NCBI GenBank assembly: GCA_038203095.1 | Contig: JBBREH010000035.1 | Coordinates: forward strand, 1-13,276 | Origin: PALSA-1336 sp038203095 | Lineage (GTDB): Bacteria; Patescibacteriota; Doudnabacteria; UBA920 | DNA length: 13,276 nt | Reading direction: 5' to 3' | Part shown: positions 1-5,093 of the stretch, in pieces | Layout: the number at the start of each line of letters is the position of its first letter | Numbering within the stretch: the stretch's first letter is position 1 | Position numbers and translations under genes: made by a program | The notes under the pieces: model-generated | The model's input: the letters and a program-made list of their open reading frames with translations, nothing else | Told to the model about the DNA's origin: nothing | Database searches by the model: none

Positions 1-1
1 C

Positions 2-844
2 CCGGCAAAAGAAATAAATGAGGGTTTGGAGAAGTTTTTAGGTCGTGCTGATATTCAGCTTAAGGCTACTGATATTAAAGATGGCTATCAGATTACCCGC
101 AATGGAGTTATAGCAAAAAATTTGAGCGAGGGAGAAAAAACTGCACTTGGAATTGTTTATTTCATTACAAAAATCAAAGAAGATGGATTTCACCTAAAGG
201 ATAGCGTTATAGTTATTGATGATCCCGTATCGAGTCTTGACTCCAATGCAATTTTTCAAGCCTTTAGTTTCTTGAAAGAATCGATCAAGGATGCAGGGCA
301 AATTTTTGTACTAACGCATCACTTTGATTTTTTCAGACAAGTTAAAAATTGGTTTTCTCATTGTAAAAAAGATGATAGAGAGTTCTTTATGGTGATTTGT
401 AAAGAAGATTCTGGTGTAAGAAAATCCCAAATTATTCAAATAGATAAATTGCTTATTGATTACGAATCAGAATATCATTTTCTTTTTAGTGTGTTATATA
501 ACTTTTCTGATAAGAAACAGACTGATCTAGAAAAATTGTATCCTTTACCAAATGTTGCACGGAAGTTTCTTGAAAGTTTTTTAGCATTTCGAGTTCCAGT
601 TCTTAAAAAAAGTGAGCCCAATATATATAACCGATTGAAAGAAATAACTTTTGATGAGATAAAAAAGACTCGCATAAATCGTTTTGTAGAAACTCATTCG
701 CACCCAAGATACGAAAGCGGTATTCAGGATTTTGACATGACTATTCTAGCCGAAACACCGGCAATAATTTCTGACATACTTGAGATGGTAAAAGTTGAAG
801 ATAAAAAACATTATGATTTTCTTGTGCAGAGTTTGACTGTTTAG
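2..844 (+). CDS. AAA_13-family (SMC/RloC-like) ATPase, C-terminal part, 5' truncated by window edge
   Basis: The reading frame is open to the left edge, so the start and the N-terminal Walker A are outside the window; an internal TTG at 26 is not a believable start. What is present is the C-terminal half of an ABC/SMC-type ATPase head: the signature LSEGEKTALGIVYF near visible codons 41-54, a Walker B and D-loop VIVIDDPVSSLDSN, and an H-loop in FVLTHH. The tail with RINRFVETHSHPRYESG and a final HYDFL resembles the usual end of AAA_13 (PF13166) proteins. Members include the anticodon nucleases RloC and PrrC and many DNA-repair or defence ATPases, but the visible part does not reveal the effector domain. 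It ends in TAG directly before a large repeat-rich non-coding block. The ATPase family is confident; a defence role is only inference. Confidence 0.85.
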   Translation, partial: PAKEINEGLEKFLGRADIQLKATDIKDGYQITRNGVIAKNLSEGEKTALGIVYFITKIKEDGFHLKDSVIVIDDPVSSLDSNAIFQAFSFLKESIKDAGQIFVLTHHFDFFRQVKNWFSHCKKDDREFFMVICKEDSGVRKSQIIQIDKLLIDYESEYHFLFSVLYNFSDKKQTDLEKLYPLPNVARKFLESFLAFRVPVLKKSEPNIYNRLKEITFDEIKKTRINRFVETHSHPRYESGIQDFDMTILAETPAIISDILEMVKVEDKKHYDFLVQSLTV

Positions 845-900
845 GGAGCAATCTCGCTTGCGCGCGAACGGGAGGGTGGGTCAAGCGCATTTGCATTTGA

Positions 901-1168
901 GCCTCGGACATTTCCGCTAGGGCGTCCATGGCTAAAGGATGAGCACCGTGGTTATATAACACACAGAAGTTTAGTAGCGAAAGCGACACCACATACTCTA
1001 ACTTGCAAAGCGTGGAGTGGGGATGGCGAGGGCAGAACTTCTCGTGAGTACTCTCTGCGAGAAGTAGCCCGACCCGGGGAGAGGAAACTTCCTCTCCCCA
1101 AGAAGCGTGTGCGATAGCACACACAAAGGCACCTAGGCGCGAGTAGCCCTAGCGGAAATGCCTGAGGC
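901..1168. repeat. 23-nt inverted repeat flanking a run of hairpins
   Basis: The left arm 901-923 and right arm 1146-1168 are reverse complements at 21 of 23 positions (shared core catttccgctagggc). Between them lie three perfect hairpins: 8-bp arms 1037-1044/1058-1065, an 11-bp stem with a 2-nt gap 1076-1086/1089-1099, and a 6-bp stem with a GATA loop at 1107-1122. Sequence next to each arm (924-951, and 1169 onward on the other strand) is also related but in permuted order, so two copies of a modular repeat may face each other. Confidence 0.7.
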
Positions 1169-1292
1169 GGATGCCGAGGGTGGCACCCCTTTAGACTGGA
1201 CGAAACCACAGAGAAATGAGAGAGGCACAATATTTGAAGTTTTGGATTTGTAATTTCTGTCCGCCCCGAATTTCGCCAAAACAAAAAGAGGA

Positions 1293-1335
1293 GCAAATGG
1301 AAAATTCCTCCCCAAACCCCTCCTTTTCCATTTGC
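1293..1335. repeat. 12-bp perfect inverted repeat (hairpin)
   Basis: Arm 1293-1304 (gcaaatggaaaa) is perfectly complementary to 1324-1335, with a pyrimidine-rich 19-nt loop. It is not followed by a U-tract on either strand, so it is not an evident terminator. Confidence 0.7.
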
Positions 1336-1362
1336 GACATCCAAATTCAAAAACAAATGAGC

Positions 1363-1487
1363 CGAAGTTTTGGCAAATCCTCTTCTTAAAGAAGCTGTAC
1401 ACCTTTTGGACGGAGTACCGTCTCAAAAGGTCTTGCAAAAGTGTCCCACACTTTCTCACCCCAAAAAATTGCTTTGCCAAAACTTCG
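1363..1487. repeat. 15-nt inverted repeat with nested hairpins
   Basis: Arm 1363-1377 (cgaagttttggcaaa) pairs perfectly with 1473-1487. Nested inside are a hairpin at 1401-1431 (8 bp plus 5 bp with one bulged base and an AGTA loop) and one at 1438-1454 (aaagtgt/acacttt, CCC loop). The cloverleaf-like nesting is not a tRNA: no acceptor CCA, anticodon arm or T-loop consensus is present. Confidence 0.7.
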
Positions 1488-1529
1488 TCCGCATTAGTCC
1501 CGCCACCTTCCCGAATACTTGGAGGGCAG

Positions 1530-1617
1530 AACACCAAATAAAAATGTCCTTTCCTTTTTCAGGAAAAATTTCACCCCCGCCAAAAGAAGTATACAAGGAA
1601 CATTTTTCTTTGGTGTT
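1530..1617. repeat. Imperfect ~20-nt inverted repeat
   Basis: The left arm, from 1530 (aacaccaaataaaaatgtcc), is complementary to 1595-1617 with one substitution and one inserted base. A smaller stem (tttcct/aggaaa) lies between the arms. The arms enclose about 45 nt with no coding signal. Confidence 0.65.
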
Positions 1618-1699
1618 GCCGAGTGAAGCGAGGCAGTGGCGGAACGATTCATTCCACATCAGGATTTTGTTGGAAAAAGGTTCGGATTTTGTTCAGGAG

Positions 1700-1749
1700 A
1701 CACAGCCACTTAAAATTATTTCGTCATCTCGTGGCAGGCCACCAGCGCT
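1700..1749. repeat. Dispersed hairpin repeat, copy 1
   Basis: The ends cacagccac-t-taaaatt and cgtggcaggcc-a-cca recur almost identically at 2382-2454 with a different central part. The ends pair with each other (gccac/gtggc). The two copies bracket the gene at 1804-2283. Confidence 0.55.
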
Positions 1750-1803
1750 TGCCATATAGGACGAGTTTTACGCGAGTCGCGAGAAAAGTAATTAAGCTAT
1801 TTT

Positions 1804-2283
1804 ATGAAAAAAATATTATTAAGTGTTTTGGTTGCATTGTTAATAATCATTGCGGTTTATTTTATTTTATTAAAAACCAAGGACTATAAACAATTGCAAA
1901 ATGAAAAAAAAACCGTACAAATAGTCGGACAAGCTATTACATACATAAGTAATTATTATAATTTAAACCATCAATTTCCTGCAACAAATAGCAGTTGGCA
2001 ACAAACTTTTGCTAAACAAAATAATTTATCCTACCCCACCTTATCTGCGGAATTTTCGTCTTGGTACCATTATACCAATCTGGCTTATAACAAACCCGGA
2101 ACAAAAGATGGGATTGTTTTGGAATATAAACTTTCACAGAAAAGAAATTTTGCAATCGGTGATTATCATGAGATCTCTCGCCTAGTCGGCATACCTTTTT
2201 TTTGGGAACACAACGTGGTGATCGGAGCCTCATATCAAATTACTGTTACTGACCAAAACTACGTAAATTATCTTTCAAAATAA
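1804..2283 (+). CDS. Hypothetical membrane-anchored extracytoplasmic protein
   Basis: This 159-residue protein starts MKKILLSVLVALLIIIAVYF, a short basic end followed by one hydrophobic stretch (about residues 4-23) that should act as an uncleaved signal anchor; no lipobox or peptidase site is obvious. The rest is soluble and Asn/Tyr-rich. The layout of N-terminal helix, charged segment (KDYKQLQNEKK), then a helix and a YYNLNHQFPATNSSW stretch recalls the fold order of pilin-like proteins. The GFTLIE-type prepilin cleavage motif is absent, so I do not call it a pilin. There is no Shine-Dalgarno sequence before the ATG. The gene is flanked on both sides by copies of a dispersed hairpin repeat, leaving it isolated from any operon. 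Function unknown; reality of the gene is likely. Confidence 0.7.
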   Translation: MKKILLSVLVALLIIIAVYFILLKTKDYKQLQNEKKTVQIVGQAITYISNYYNLNHQFPATNSSWQQTFAKQNNLSYPTLSAEFSSWYHYTNLAYNKPGTKDGIVLEYKLSQKRNFAIGDYHEISRLVGIPFFWEHNVVIGASYQITVTDQNYVNYLSK

Positions 2284-2380
2284 AATACTGTTACCCCCGA
2301 CCGAGGTGCGTCAACAAGCCACTGAAAAAATCCTTCAAAACCCCTACAACACTTCTAGAAGTATGGTTCTATTTCGACCC

Positions 2381-2455
2381 ACACAGCCACGTAAAATTGG
2401 CCTGTAGTTTTGCCGATATAATGTCACAGTCTCATACGTGGCAGGCCGCCAACCT
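2381..2455. repeat. Dispersed hairpin repeat, copy 2
   Basis: This is the second copy of the repeat at 1700-1749, with ends cacagccac-g-taaaatt and acgtggcaggccgcca. The outer 7 bp (gccacgt/acgtggc) can form a stem. The interior is about 20 nt longer than in copy 1 and unrelated. The rest of 2284-2465 shows no gene. Confidence 0.55.
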
Positions 2456-2465
2456 AAGCTTTTAG

Positions 2466-2474
2466 TGTTATAAT
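2466..2474 (+). promoter_or_regulatory. Extended -10 promoter (TGTTATAAT), predicted leaderless
   Basis: A perfect extended -10, TG-N-TATAAT, ends 6 nt before the ATG at 2481. No -35 hexamer is seen at the usual distance. Transcription would begin at or next to the start codon, so the mRNA is predicted to have no leader; this fits the lack of a Shine-Dalgarno sequence. Confidence 0.6.
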
Positions 2475-2480
2475 AAATTA

Positions 2481-3056
2481 ATGGGTAAACTCTGGAAAAT
2501 TTATAAAATTTTAGCTACCGCCTTTGTGACAATTCTTATTATAGATTGTGCTGTGGTGGCATTTTTTGCTTTTTACCGGCCGGCAATTACTAAGGCCGAT
2601 GCTATTGTGGTTTTGGGTGCAGCAATAAATACGCCCGCGCTTTATAATCGGAGCTTGGAAGGCTTAAGAATGTACGAACAGGGGAAAGGGGATGTTATGG
2701 TTTTGTCCGGTGGAAGAATATCTGATAAAGATATTTCCGAGGCCGGGTATATGCAGAAAGTAATTGAGAGCAAAGCCAAAGATCCGGTGCCGATAATTTT
2801 GGAAGACCAATCTCATTCTACTTACGAAAATATCAGCAATTCCAAAAATAAAATTCCGCAGGCGCGAAGTTTAATAGTTGTGAGCGATGATTTTCATTTA
2901 GCCCGCGCTGTCCTAACTGCTTTACGAAAAGGATTCTATCCGGTCTACTGGAGTTCTCCTAAGCCCGTTTATTACAAAACTTCTGAACTGGCCTACTATT
3001 TTATGCGTGAAGTAATGGCAATGCTGGCGTACGTGCCAAAGTTTGTGATGGGATAA
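2481..3056 (+). CDS. DUF218 (YdcF/SanA/ElyC-type) membrane-anchored protein
   Basis: This 191-residue protein has one N-terminal transmembrane anchor (about residues 9-31) and a DUF218 domain from about residue 39. Family hallmarks are visible: ADAIVVLGAA at 39-48, the conserved R and GLRMYEQGKG turn (57-70), VLSGGRI at 74-80, an acidic residue before the glycine-tyrosine (E87), STYENI at 113-118, and VVSDDFHLARA at 133-143. DUF218 proteins of the SanA/ElyC group are linked to envelope integrity and peptidoglycan precursor metabolism, while YdcF binds S-adenosylmethionine; the biochemical reaction here is unknown. The domain probably sits on the outer face of the membrane. The start is fixed by an extended -10 element just upstream. 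The gene appears to be transcribed alone. Confidence 0.88.
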   Translation: MGKLWKIYKILATAFVTILIIDCAVVAFFAFYRPAITKADAIVVLGAAINTPALYNRSLEGLRMYEQGKGDVMVLSGGRISDKDISEAGYMQKVIESKAKDPVPIILEDQSHSTYENISNSKNKIPQARSLIVVSDDFHLARAVLTALRKGFYPVYWSSPKPVYYKTSELAYYFMREVMAMLAYVPKFVMG

Positions 3057-3062
3057 ATATAA

Positions 3063-3110
3063 TGCGGATCTACGGATTGAGAACGGATATGCGGATGACT
3101 ACGGATGACT
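3063..3110 (+). repeat. Degenerate direct repeat (atgcggat...tacggat)
   Basis: Two loose copies of an atgcggat-n-ctacggat unit, at 3063-3080 and 3090-3108, precede the palindromic element. A related gtaatccgcaaaaccgcgg segment follows at 3162-3180. It looks like repeat debris; no coding signal. Confidence 0.45.
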
Positions 3111-3123
3111 GTCAGCCCCATTC

Positions 3124-3389
3124 CGGGTCATACGCAAATTTACCAATGTAATAATATGGATGTAATCCGCAAAACCGCGGAGCCTCTCCTCCTTAAAAAG
3201 GAGGAGTACCCTGCGATAGCAGGGGGAGGCGGTATAACATCGGCATAAACCATACCACCCCCAGCACCAGTCGTCTGACTCCGGTGCTGGGCACAGCCGT
3301 CACCCTTCGGGTGACACCCCTCCTATATGCTTGATAAAGTCCTGGTGATAGGAGGGGAGCTCCGCATTGGCTAACTTGCGTATGACCCG
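3124..3389. repeat. 266-nt nested palindromic element
   Basis: Outer arms 3124-3148 and 3365-3389 (cgggtcatacgcaa core) are complementary at 22 of 25 positions. Inside are two facing modules that share a plan: GCGGAGC, a CCTCC-stem hairpin, a second hairpin, then GGNGGYGGTAT. The plus-strand module is 3177-3235 (hairpins ctcctcc...ggaggag and ccctgc-gata-gcaggg). The minus-strand module is 3252-3365 (stems ataggagggg and gtcaccc/gggtgac plus cccagcacc/ggtgctggg). The same module recurs inside the dus coding sequence at 6498-6632. The ORF 3193-3450 on the minus strand follows these repeats and is not credible. No transposase is encoded. Confidence 0.8.
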
Positions 3390-3439
3390 TCGAAATGTAT
3401 GAATTTAAAACGCCACCACTATAAAATATAAAAAAAGCG

Positions 3440-3504
3440 AACCCCGGCACGCTTACTGTATATCTTGCCCGGTTAAGGGAAAATTATAGTAAGGTGTCGG
3501 GGTT
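3440..3504 (-). terminator. Probable intrinsic terminator of the minus-strand membrane protein gene
   Basis: Arms 3440-3460 (aaccccggcacgcttactgta) and 3485-3504 pair over about 20 bp with two mismatches and one bulge. Read on the minus strand the stem is followed by cgcttttttta, a U-tract after three bases. It lies about 110 nt beyond the stop codon at 3617. In the plus direction the stem is followed only by tttt, so weak bidirectional action is possible. Confidence 0.5.
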
Positions 3505-3520
3505 TTGCCTTGCGGGTGAC

Positions 3521-3557
3521 GGGCTGGGAGGTGTCGCATGCTTGCGTCTCCCAGCCC
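3521..3557. repeat. GC-rich 10-bp hairpin
   Basis: gggctgggag (3521-3530) pairs perfectly with 3548-3557. An inner cgca/tgcg can extend it. A second small hairpin (ggtcgc/gcgacc, 3591-3607) follows just past the stop of the minus-strand gene. There is no U-tract, so this may be RNA-stabilising structure or a repeat remnant. Nothing else was seen in 3558-3616. Confidence 0.55.
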
Positions 3558-3616
3558 CTCATCTTTGTTTCCAATAGATAGTCCTCCTTTGGTCGCGCTT
3601 GGCGACCGGGATATCG

Positions 3617-4009
3617 CTAGGCGTGATGGTTTTTTTGGTCGTTGTTATGCTCTGGCCTATGTGCCAAGAGCGCGAGTGCTATGCCGACCAGCGACACATA
3701 CCCAGTTAGCAAGAGTGCTAACTTAGTTGTGTTTGAGATCTCGAAGTCCATAACAGGATTCAAAATCAGCTGGCTCAAGGATAGAGCCCCAACAACGACC
3801 GCTACGTTTTGTCCGAACCGATCGGACGAAAGAAAAGTGACCGCACTTGCGATCACCGTTGCGACCAGCCAGTACGTCATCCCCGGAGGGAAGACGACTG
3901 CCATTGTTTGGGTAATAGCCGTTTCGCTGTAGAAAATTCTACAGCTAACTGCAAATAAAAACCCCAAAACTAGCAGTGAATGACTGGCCAATTTTTTCGC
4001 GATGTTCAC
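3617..4009 (-). CDS. Small hypothetical membrane protein, four predicted transmembrane helices
   Basis: I place the start at a GTG at 4009-4007, giving 130 residues, rather than the longer frame that opens at 4060. The GTG follows a textbook AGGAG at 4020-4016 with a 6-nt spacer, and the extra upstream 17 codons lie in a GC-rich leader hairpin. The protein is almost entirely hydrophobic helices at about residues 8-26, 43-61, 67-84 and 96-116, joined by short loops, with a polar His/Asn-rich tail (HRPEHNNDQKNHHA). No catalytic motif or known family was recognised. It has a strong own promoter and a probable terminator, so it is a monocistronic unit divergent from rplJ. This is the only gene here with a strong classical Shine-Dalgarno sequence, and its codon choice is GC-richer than its neighbours; both are compatible with acquisition, though that is inference. 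Confidence 0.72.
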   Translation of the reverse strand: MNIAKKLASHSLLVLGFLFAVSCRIFYSETAITQTMAVVFPPGMTYWLVATVIASAVTFLSSDRFGQNVAVVVGALSLSQLILNPVMDFEISNTTKLALLLTGYVSLVGIALALLAHRPEHNNDQKNHHA

Positions 4010-4060
4010 CTGATTCTCCTTTAATCGTGAGATCGCGCCTCGGGGGAGGCGATGGTGCAA

Positions 4061-4089
4061 AATATATCATAAATATGATGTTTTGTCAA
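4061..4089 (-). promoter_or_regulatory. Strong sigma-70-type promoter for the minus-strand membrane protein gene
   Basis: Read on the minus strand: TTGACA (4089-4084), a 17-nt spacer ending in TGA, then TATATT (4066-4061). Transcription should start near 4055, giving a leader of about 45 nt that contains a 6-bp hairpin (cgcctc/gaggcg) and the AGGAG at 4020-4016. The -35 hexamer is 1 bp from the -35 of the divergent rplJ promoter. Confidence 0.7.
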
Positions 4090-4090
4090 T

Positions 4091-4118
4091 TTGACGAAAG
4101 TAGGGGATTTGGTATAAT
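4091..4118 (+). promoter_or_regulatory. rplJ-rplL operon promoter
   Basis: TTGACG (4091-4096), 16-nt spacer, TATAAT (4113-4118), with TGG just before the -10 forming an extended -10. The start would be about 4125, producing an untranslated leader of about 300 nt before rplJ. The ATG at 4126 opens only a spurious frame running through the leader. Confidence 0.75.
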
Positions 4119-4128
4119 AAATTCAATG

Positions 4129-4176
4129 TCCGCCAAAAGCCCTGAAAGGCATTTAGGCGGATCCGCCTCTGGCGGA
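4129..4176 (+). repeat. Alternating TCCGCC/GGCGGA hairpins at the 5' end of the rplJ leader
   Basis: tccgcc occurs at 4129-4134 and 4162-4167, and ggcgga at 4156-4161 and 4171-4176. Two consecutive hairpins can form, or one long-range one. A smaller stem (gcc...ggc, around 4138-4150) lies in the first. It directly precedes the L10-binding element and may insulate it or be repeat debris. Confidence 0.5.
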
Positions 4177-4180
4177 AAAT

Positions 4181-4247
4181 ATCCAAAGACAGTTGGTGGC
4201 TCAAAAGGCCTTAATATTTATAGGCAACTATAAATGCCCACCGAGGA
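4181..4247 (+). ncRNA. Ribosomal protein L10 leader (autoregulatory RNA element)
   Basis: The segment reproduces the L10 leader motif known from Firmicutes and other bacteria: ccaaagacagttggtgg, then ggccttaat, then a stem, then gcccaccgagg. GGTGG (4195-4199) pairs with CCACC (4238-4242). Between them are a GGC/GCC hairpin and a perfect 8-bp stem atttatag/ctataaat closed by a GCAA tetraloop (4216-4235). The purine-rich caaagaca and ccgagg strands match the expected kink-turn region. In the known system the L10-(L12)4 complex binds this leader and represses its own operon. Its place just upstream of rplJ supports the call. The match is to the remembered consensus, not a covariance-model search. 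Confidence 0.85.
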
Positions 4248-4250
4248 AAA

Positions 4251-4303
4251 TGTAGTGCAGGCCCGTGGCCTGCTAGTAAGGCAGGCCGAGGGCCTGCACT
4301 ACA
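4251..4303 (+). repeat. 53-nt near-perfect palindrome inside the rplJ leader
   Basis: Arms tgtagtgcaggccc (4251-4264) and 4290-4303 pair over 14 bp. After a 2-nt internal mismatch an inner 7-bp stem ggcctgc/gcaggcc follows with a TAGTAAG loop. It sits between the L10-binding element and the attenuator. Such a stable hairpin without a U-tract looks like an inserted palindromic repeat. Its gcaggcc core resembles that of the repeat at 2381-2455. Confidence 0.75.
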
Positions 4304-4317
4304 ACTGCATTCTTTTC

Positions 4318-4344
4318 ACTCGGTTAAACCCGAGTTTTATTTTT
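4318..4344 (+). terminator. Attenuator-type terminator in the rplJ leader
   Basis: A 6-bp stem actcgg/ccgagt (4318-4323, 4330-4335) with a 6-nt loop is followed by TTTTATTTTT. It lies before the rplJ start, so it can end transcription early. The left arm plus one base, CTCGGT (4319-4324), is complementary to ACCGAG (4240-4245) in the L10-binding element, which provides a competing antiterminator pairing. Confidence 0.65.
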
Positions 4345-4428
4345 GTCTAAGATATTTACAGACAATGTACGGTCGATACTTGTCACTAATTACTAATTAC
4401 TATTTACTAATCACTATTCACTACCCAA

Positions 4429-5004
4429 ATGGCTAAATTAAAATTACAAAAAGAGAAAGATCTTGCTGAATTAACAGAAAAGCTTAAAGCTGCCAAGTCA
4501 TATGTTATGACCGGCTATCGTGGTACCACGGTAAAAGATATGGATGCTTTTAGAAACGCGCTTCGCAAGGAGAAGGTGTTTAGCAAGGTTTACAAAATCC
4601 CGTTAGTTAAAAAAGCTATGGAAGCAGTCGGCTTGTCCGGCGCGACAGTAGACTACAAACAGCCGGTTATTCTTTCCATCTCAAATGAAGACGAAACTAC
4701 CGCCGCCAGAGTTATTAAGAATCTTGCCAGAGACATTAAAACCTTCTCAATTATTGAAGGCGTGGTAGACGGCAAAGTTTTAAGCAAACTGGAAATTATT
4801 GCCTTGGCCGACTTGCCAAGCAAAGACCAGCTACGTTCGCAGTTTATGTCTGTCTTAAACGGACCAATGTCCGCTTTTGCCAGGCTTATAAACGCTTACG
4901 CGGAAAAATTGGGAACTCCGGCTGTGGCCGTGGAAGCTTCTGTTGCTCCGATTGCCGATACGGCTCCCGAAGCTCCAATAGCTGCCGTTCCGGTGGCAGC
5001 GTAG
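4429..5004 (+). CDS. rplJ: 50S ribosomal protein L10
   Basis: L10 anchors the L7/L12 stalk on the large subunit and so helps recruit translation GTPases. The 191-residue product has the typical N-terminal rRNA/L11-binding domain: MAKLKLQKEKDLAELTEKLK, then SYVMTGYRGTTVKDMDAFRN and ALRKEKVFSKVYKIPLVKKA. The AARVIKNLARDIKTFSIIEG and DLPSKDQLRSQFMSVLNGPM regions follow, the latter leading into the helix that binds L12 dimers. The C-terminus carries an Ala/Pro-rich tail (APEAPIAAVPVAA) longer than in many homologues. Codons are followed after 89 nt by rplL, the usual operon order; the rplK-rplA genes are not immediately upstream. The start ATG lacks a clear Shine-Dalgarno sequence and follows a string of taattact-type microrepeats. 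Expression is likely controlled by the leader upstream. Confidence 0.95.
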   Translation: MAKLKLQKEKDLAELTEKLKAAKSYVMTGYRGTTVKDMDAFRNALRKEKVFSKVYKIPLVKKAMEAVGLSGATVDYKQPVILSISNEDETTAARVIKNLARDIKTFSIIEGVVDGKVLSKLEIIALADLPSKDQLRSQFMSVLNGPMSAFARLINAYAEKLGTPAVAVEASVAPIADTAPEAPIAAVPVAA

Positions 5005-5093
5005 AATTAATAAACAATTAACAATTAACATTTGACAATTGACATCATTAGCTAAGTTAAATGTCAAAGGTCAAATGTCAAAGGTACACAATT

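Larger units (their letters stand above)
845..1803. other. Long non-coding, hairpin-rich intergenic block
   Basis: About 960 nt lie between the ATPase stop and the next credible gene. Open frames exist on both strands (for example 952-1356 and 1133-1537 minus, 1370-1759 plus), but they overlap one another, are rich in Cys, Arg, Pro and Ser, show no domain, and follow the inverted repeats; I judge them spurious. The block holds nested inverted repeats (901-923 with 1146-1168; 1293-1304 with 1324-1335; 1363-1377 with 1473-1487; 1530-1549 with 1595-1617). It also has short perfect hairpins at 1037-1065, 1076-1099 and 1107-1122. It is locally GC-richer than the neighbouring genes. It may be a cluster of mobile palindromic repeats or a structured RNA; no known RNA family was recognised. 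Confidence 0.7.

Noticed and set aside
1363..1487. tRNA or other classical structured RNA
   Set aside because: The nested stems lack the T-loop, anticodon arm and acceptor features of tRNA, and no RNase P, tmRNA or SRP consensus was found.
741..1537. Three overlapping minus-strand ORFs (127-134 codons) in the gene-free block
   Set aside because: They overlap one another and the ATPase gene, are Cys/Arg/Pro-rich without motifs, and their sequence follows the inverted repeats.
1332..1889. Plus-strand ORFs of 69, 129 and 88 codons
   Set aside because: They run through hairpin arms, share frames with repeats, lack starts with any signal, and one overlaps the credible gene at 1804.
1804..1890. 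Type IV pilin signal on the membrane-anchored protein
   Set aside because: The hydrophobic helix lacks the G-FTLIE-type processing site and the +5 glutamate.
3193..3450. 85-codon minus-strand ORF
   Set aside because: It is the translation of the nested palindromic element and has no independent coding signal.
3976..4233. 85-codon plus-strand ORF
   Set aside because: It spans the divergent promoters and the L10 leader element; the ATG at 4126 sits at the expected transcription start by chance.
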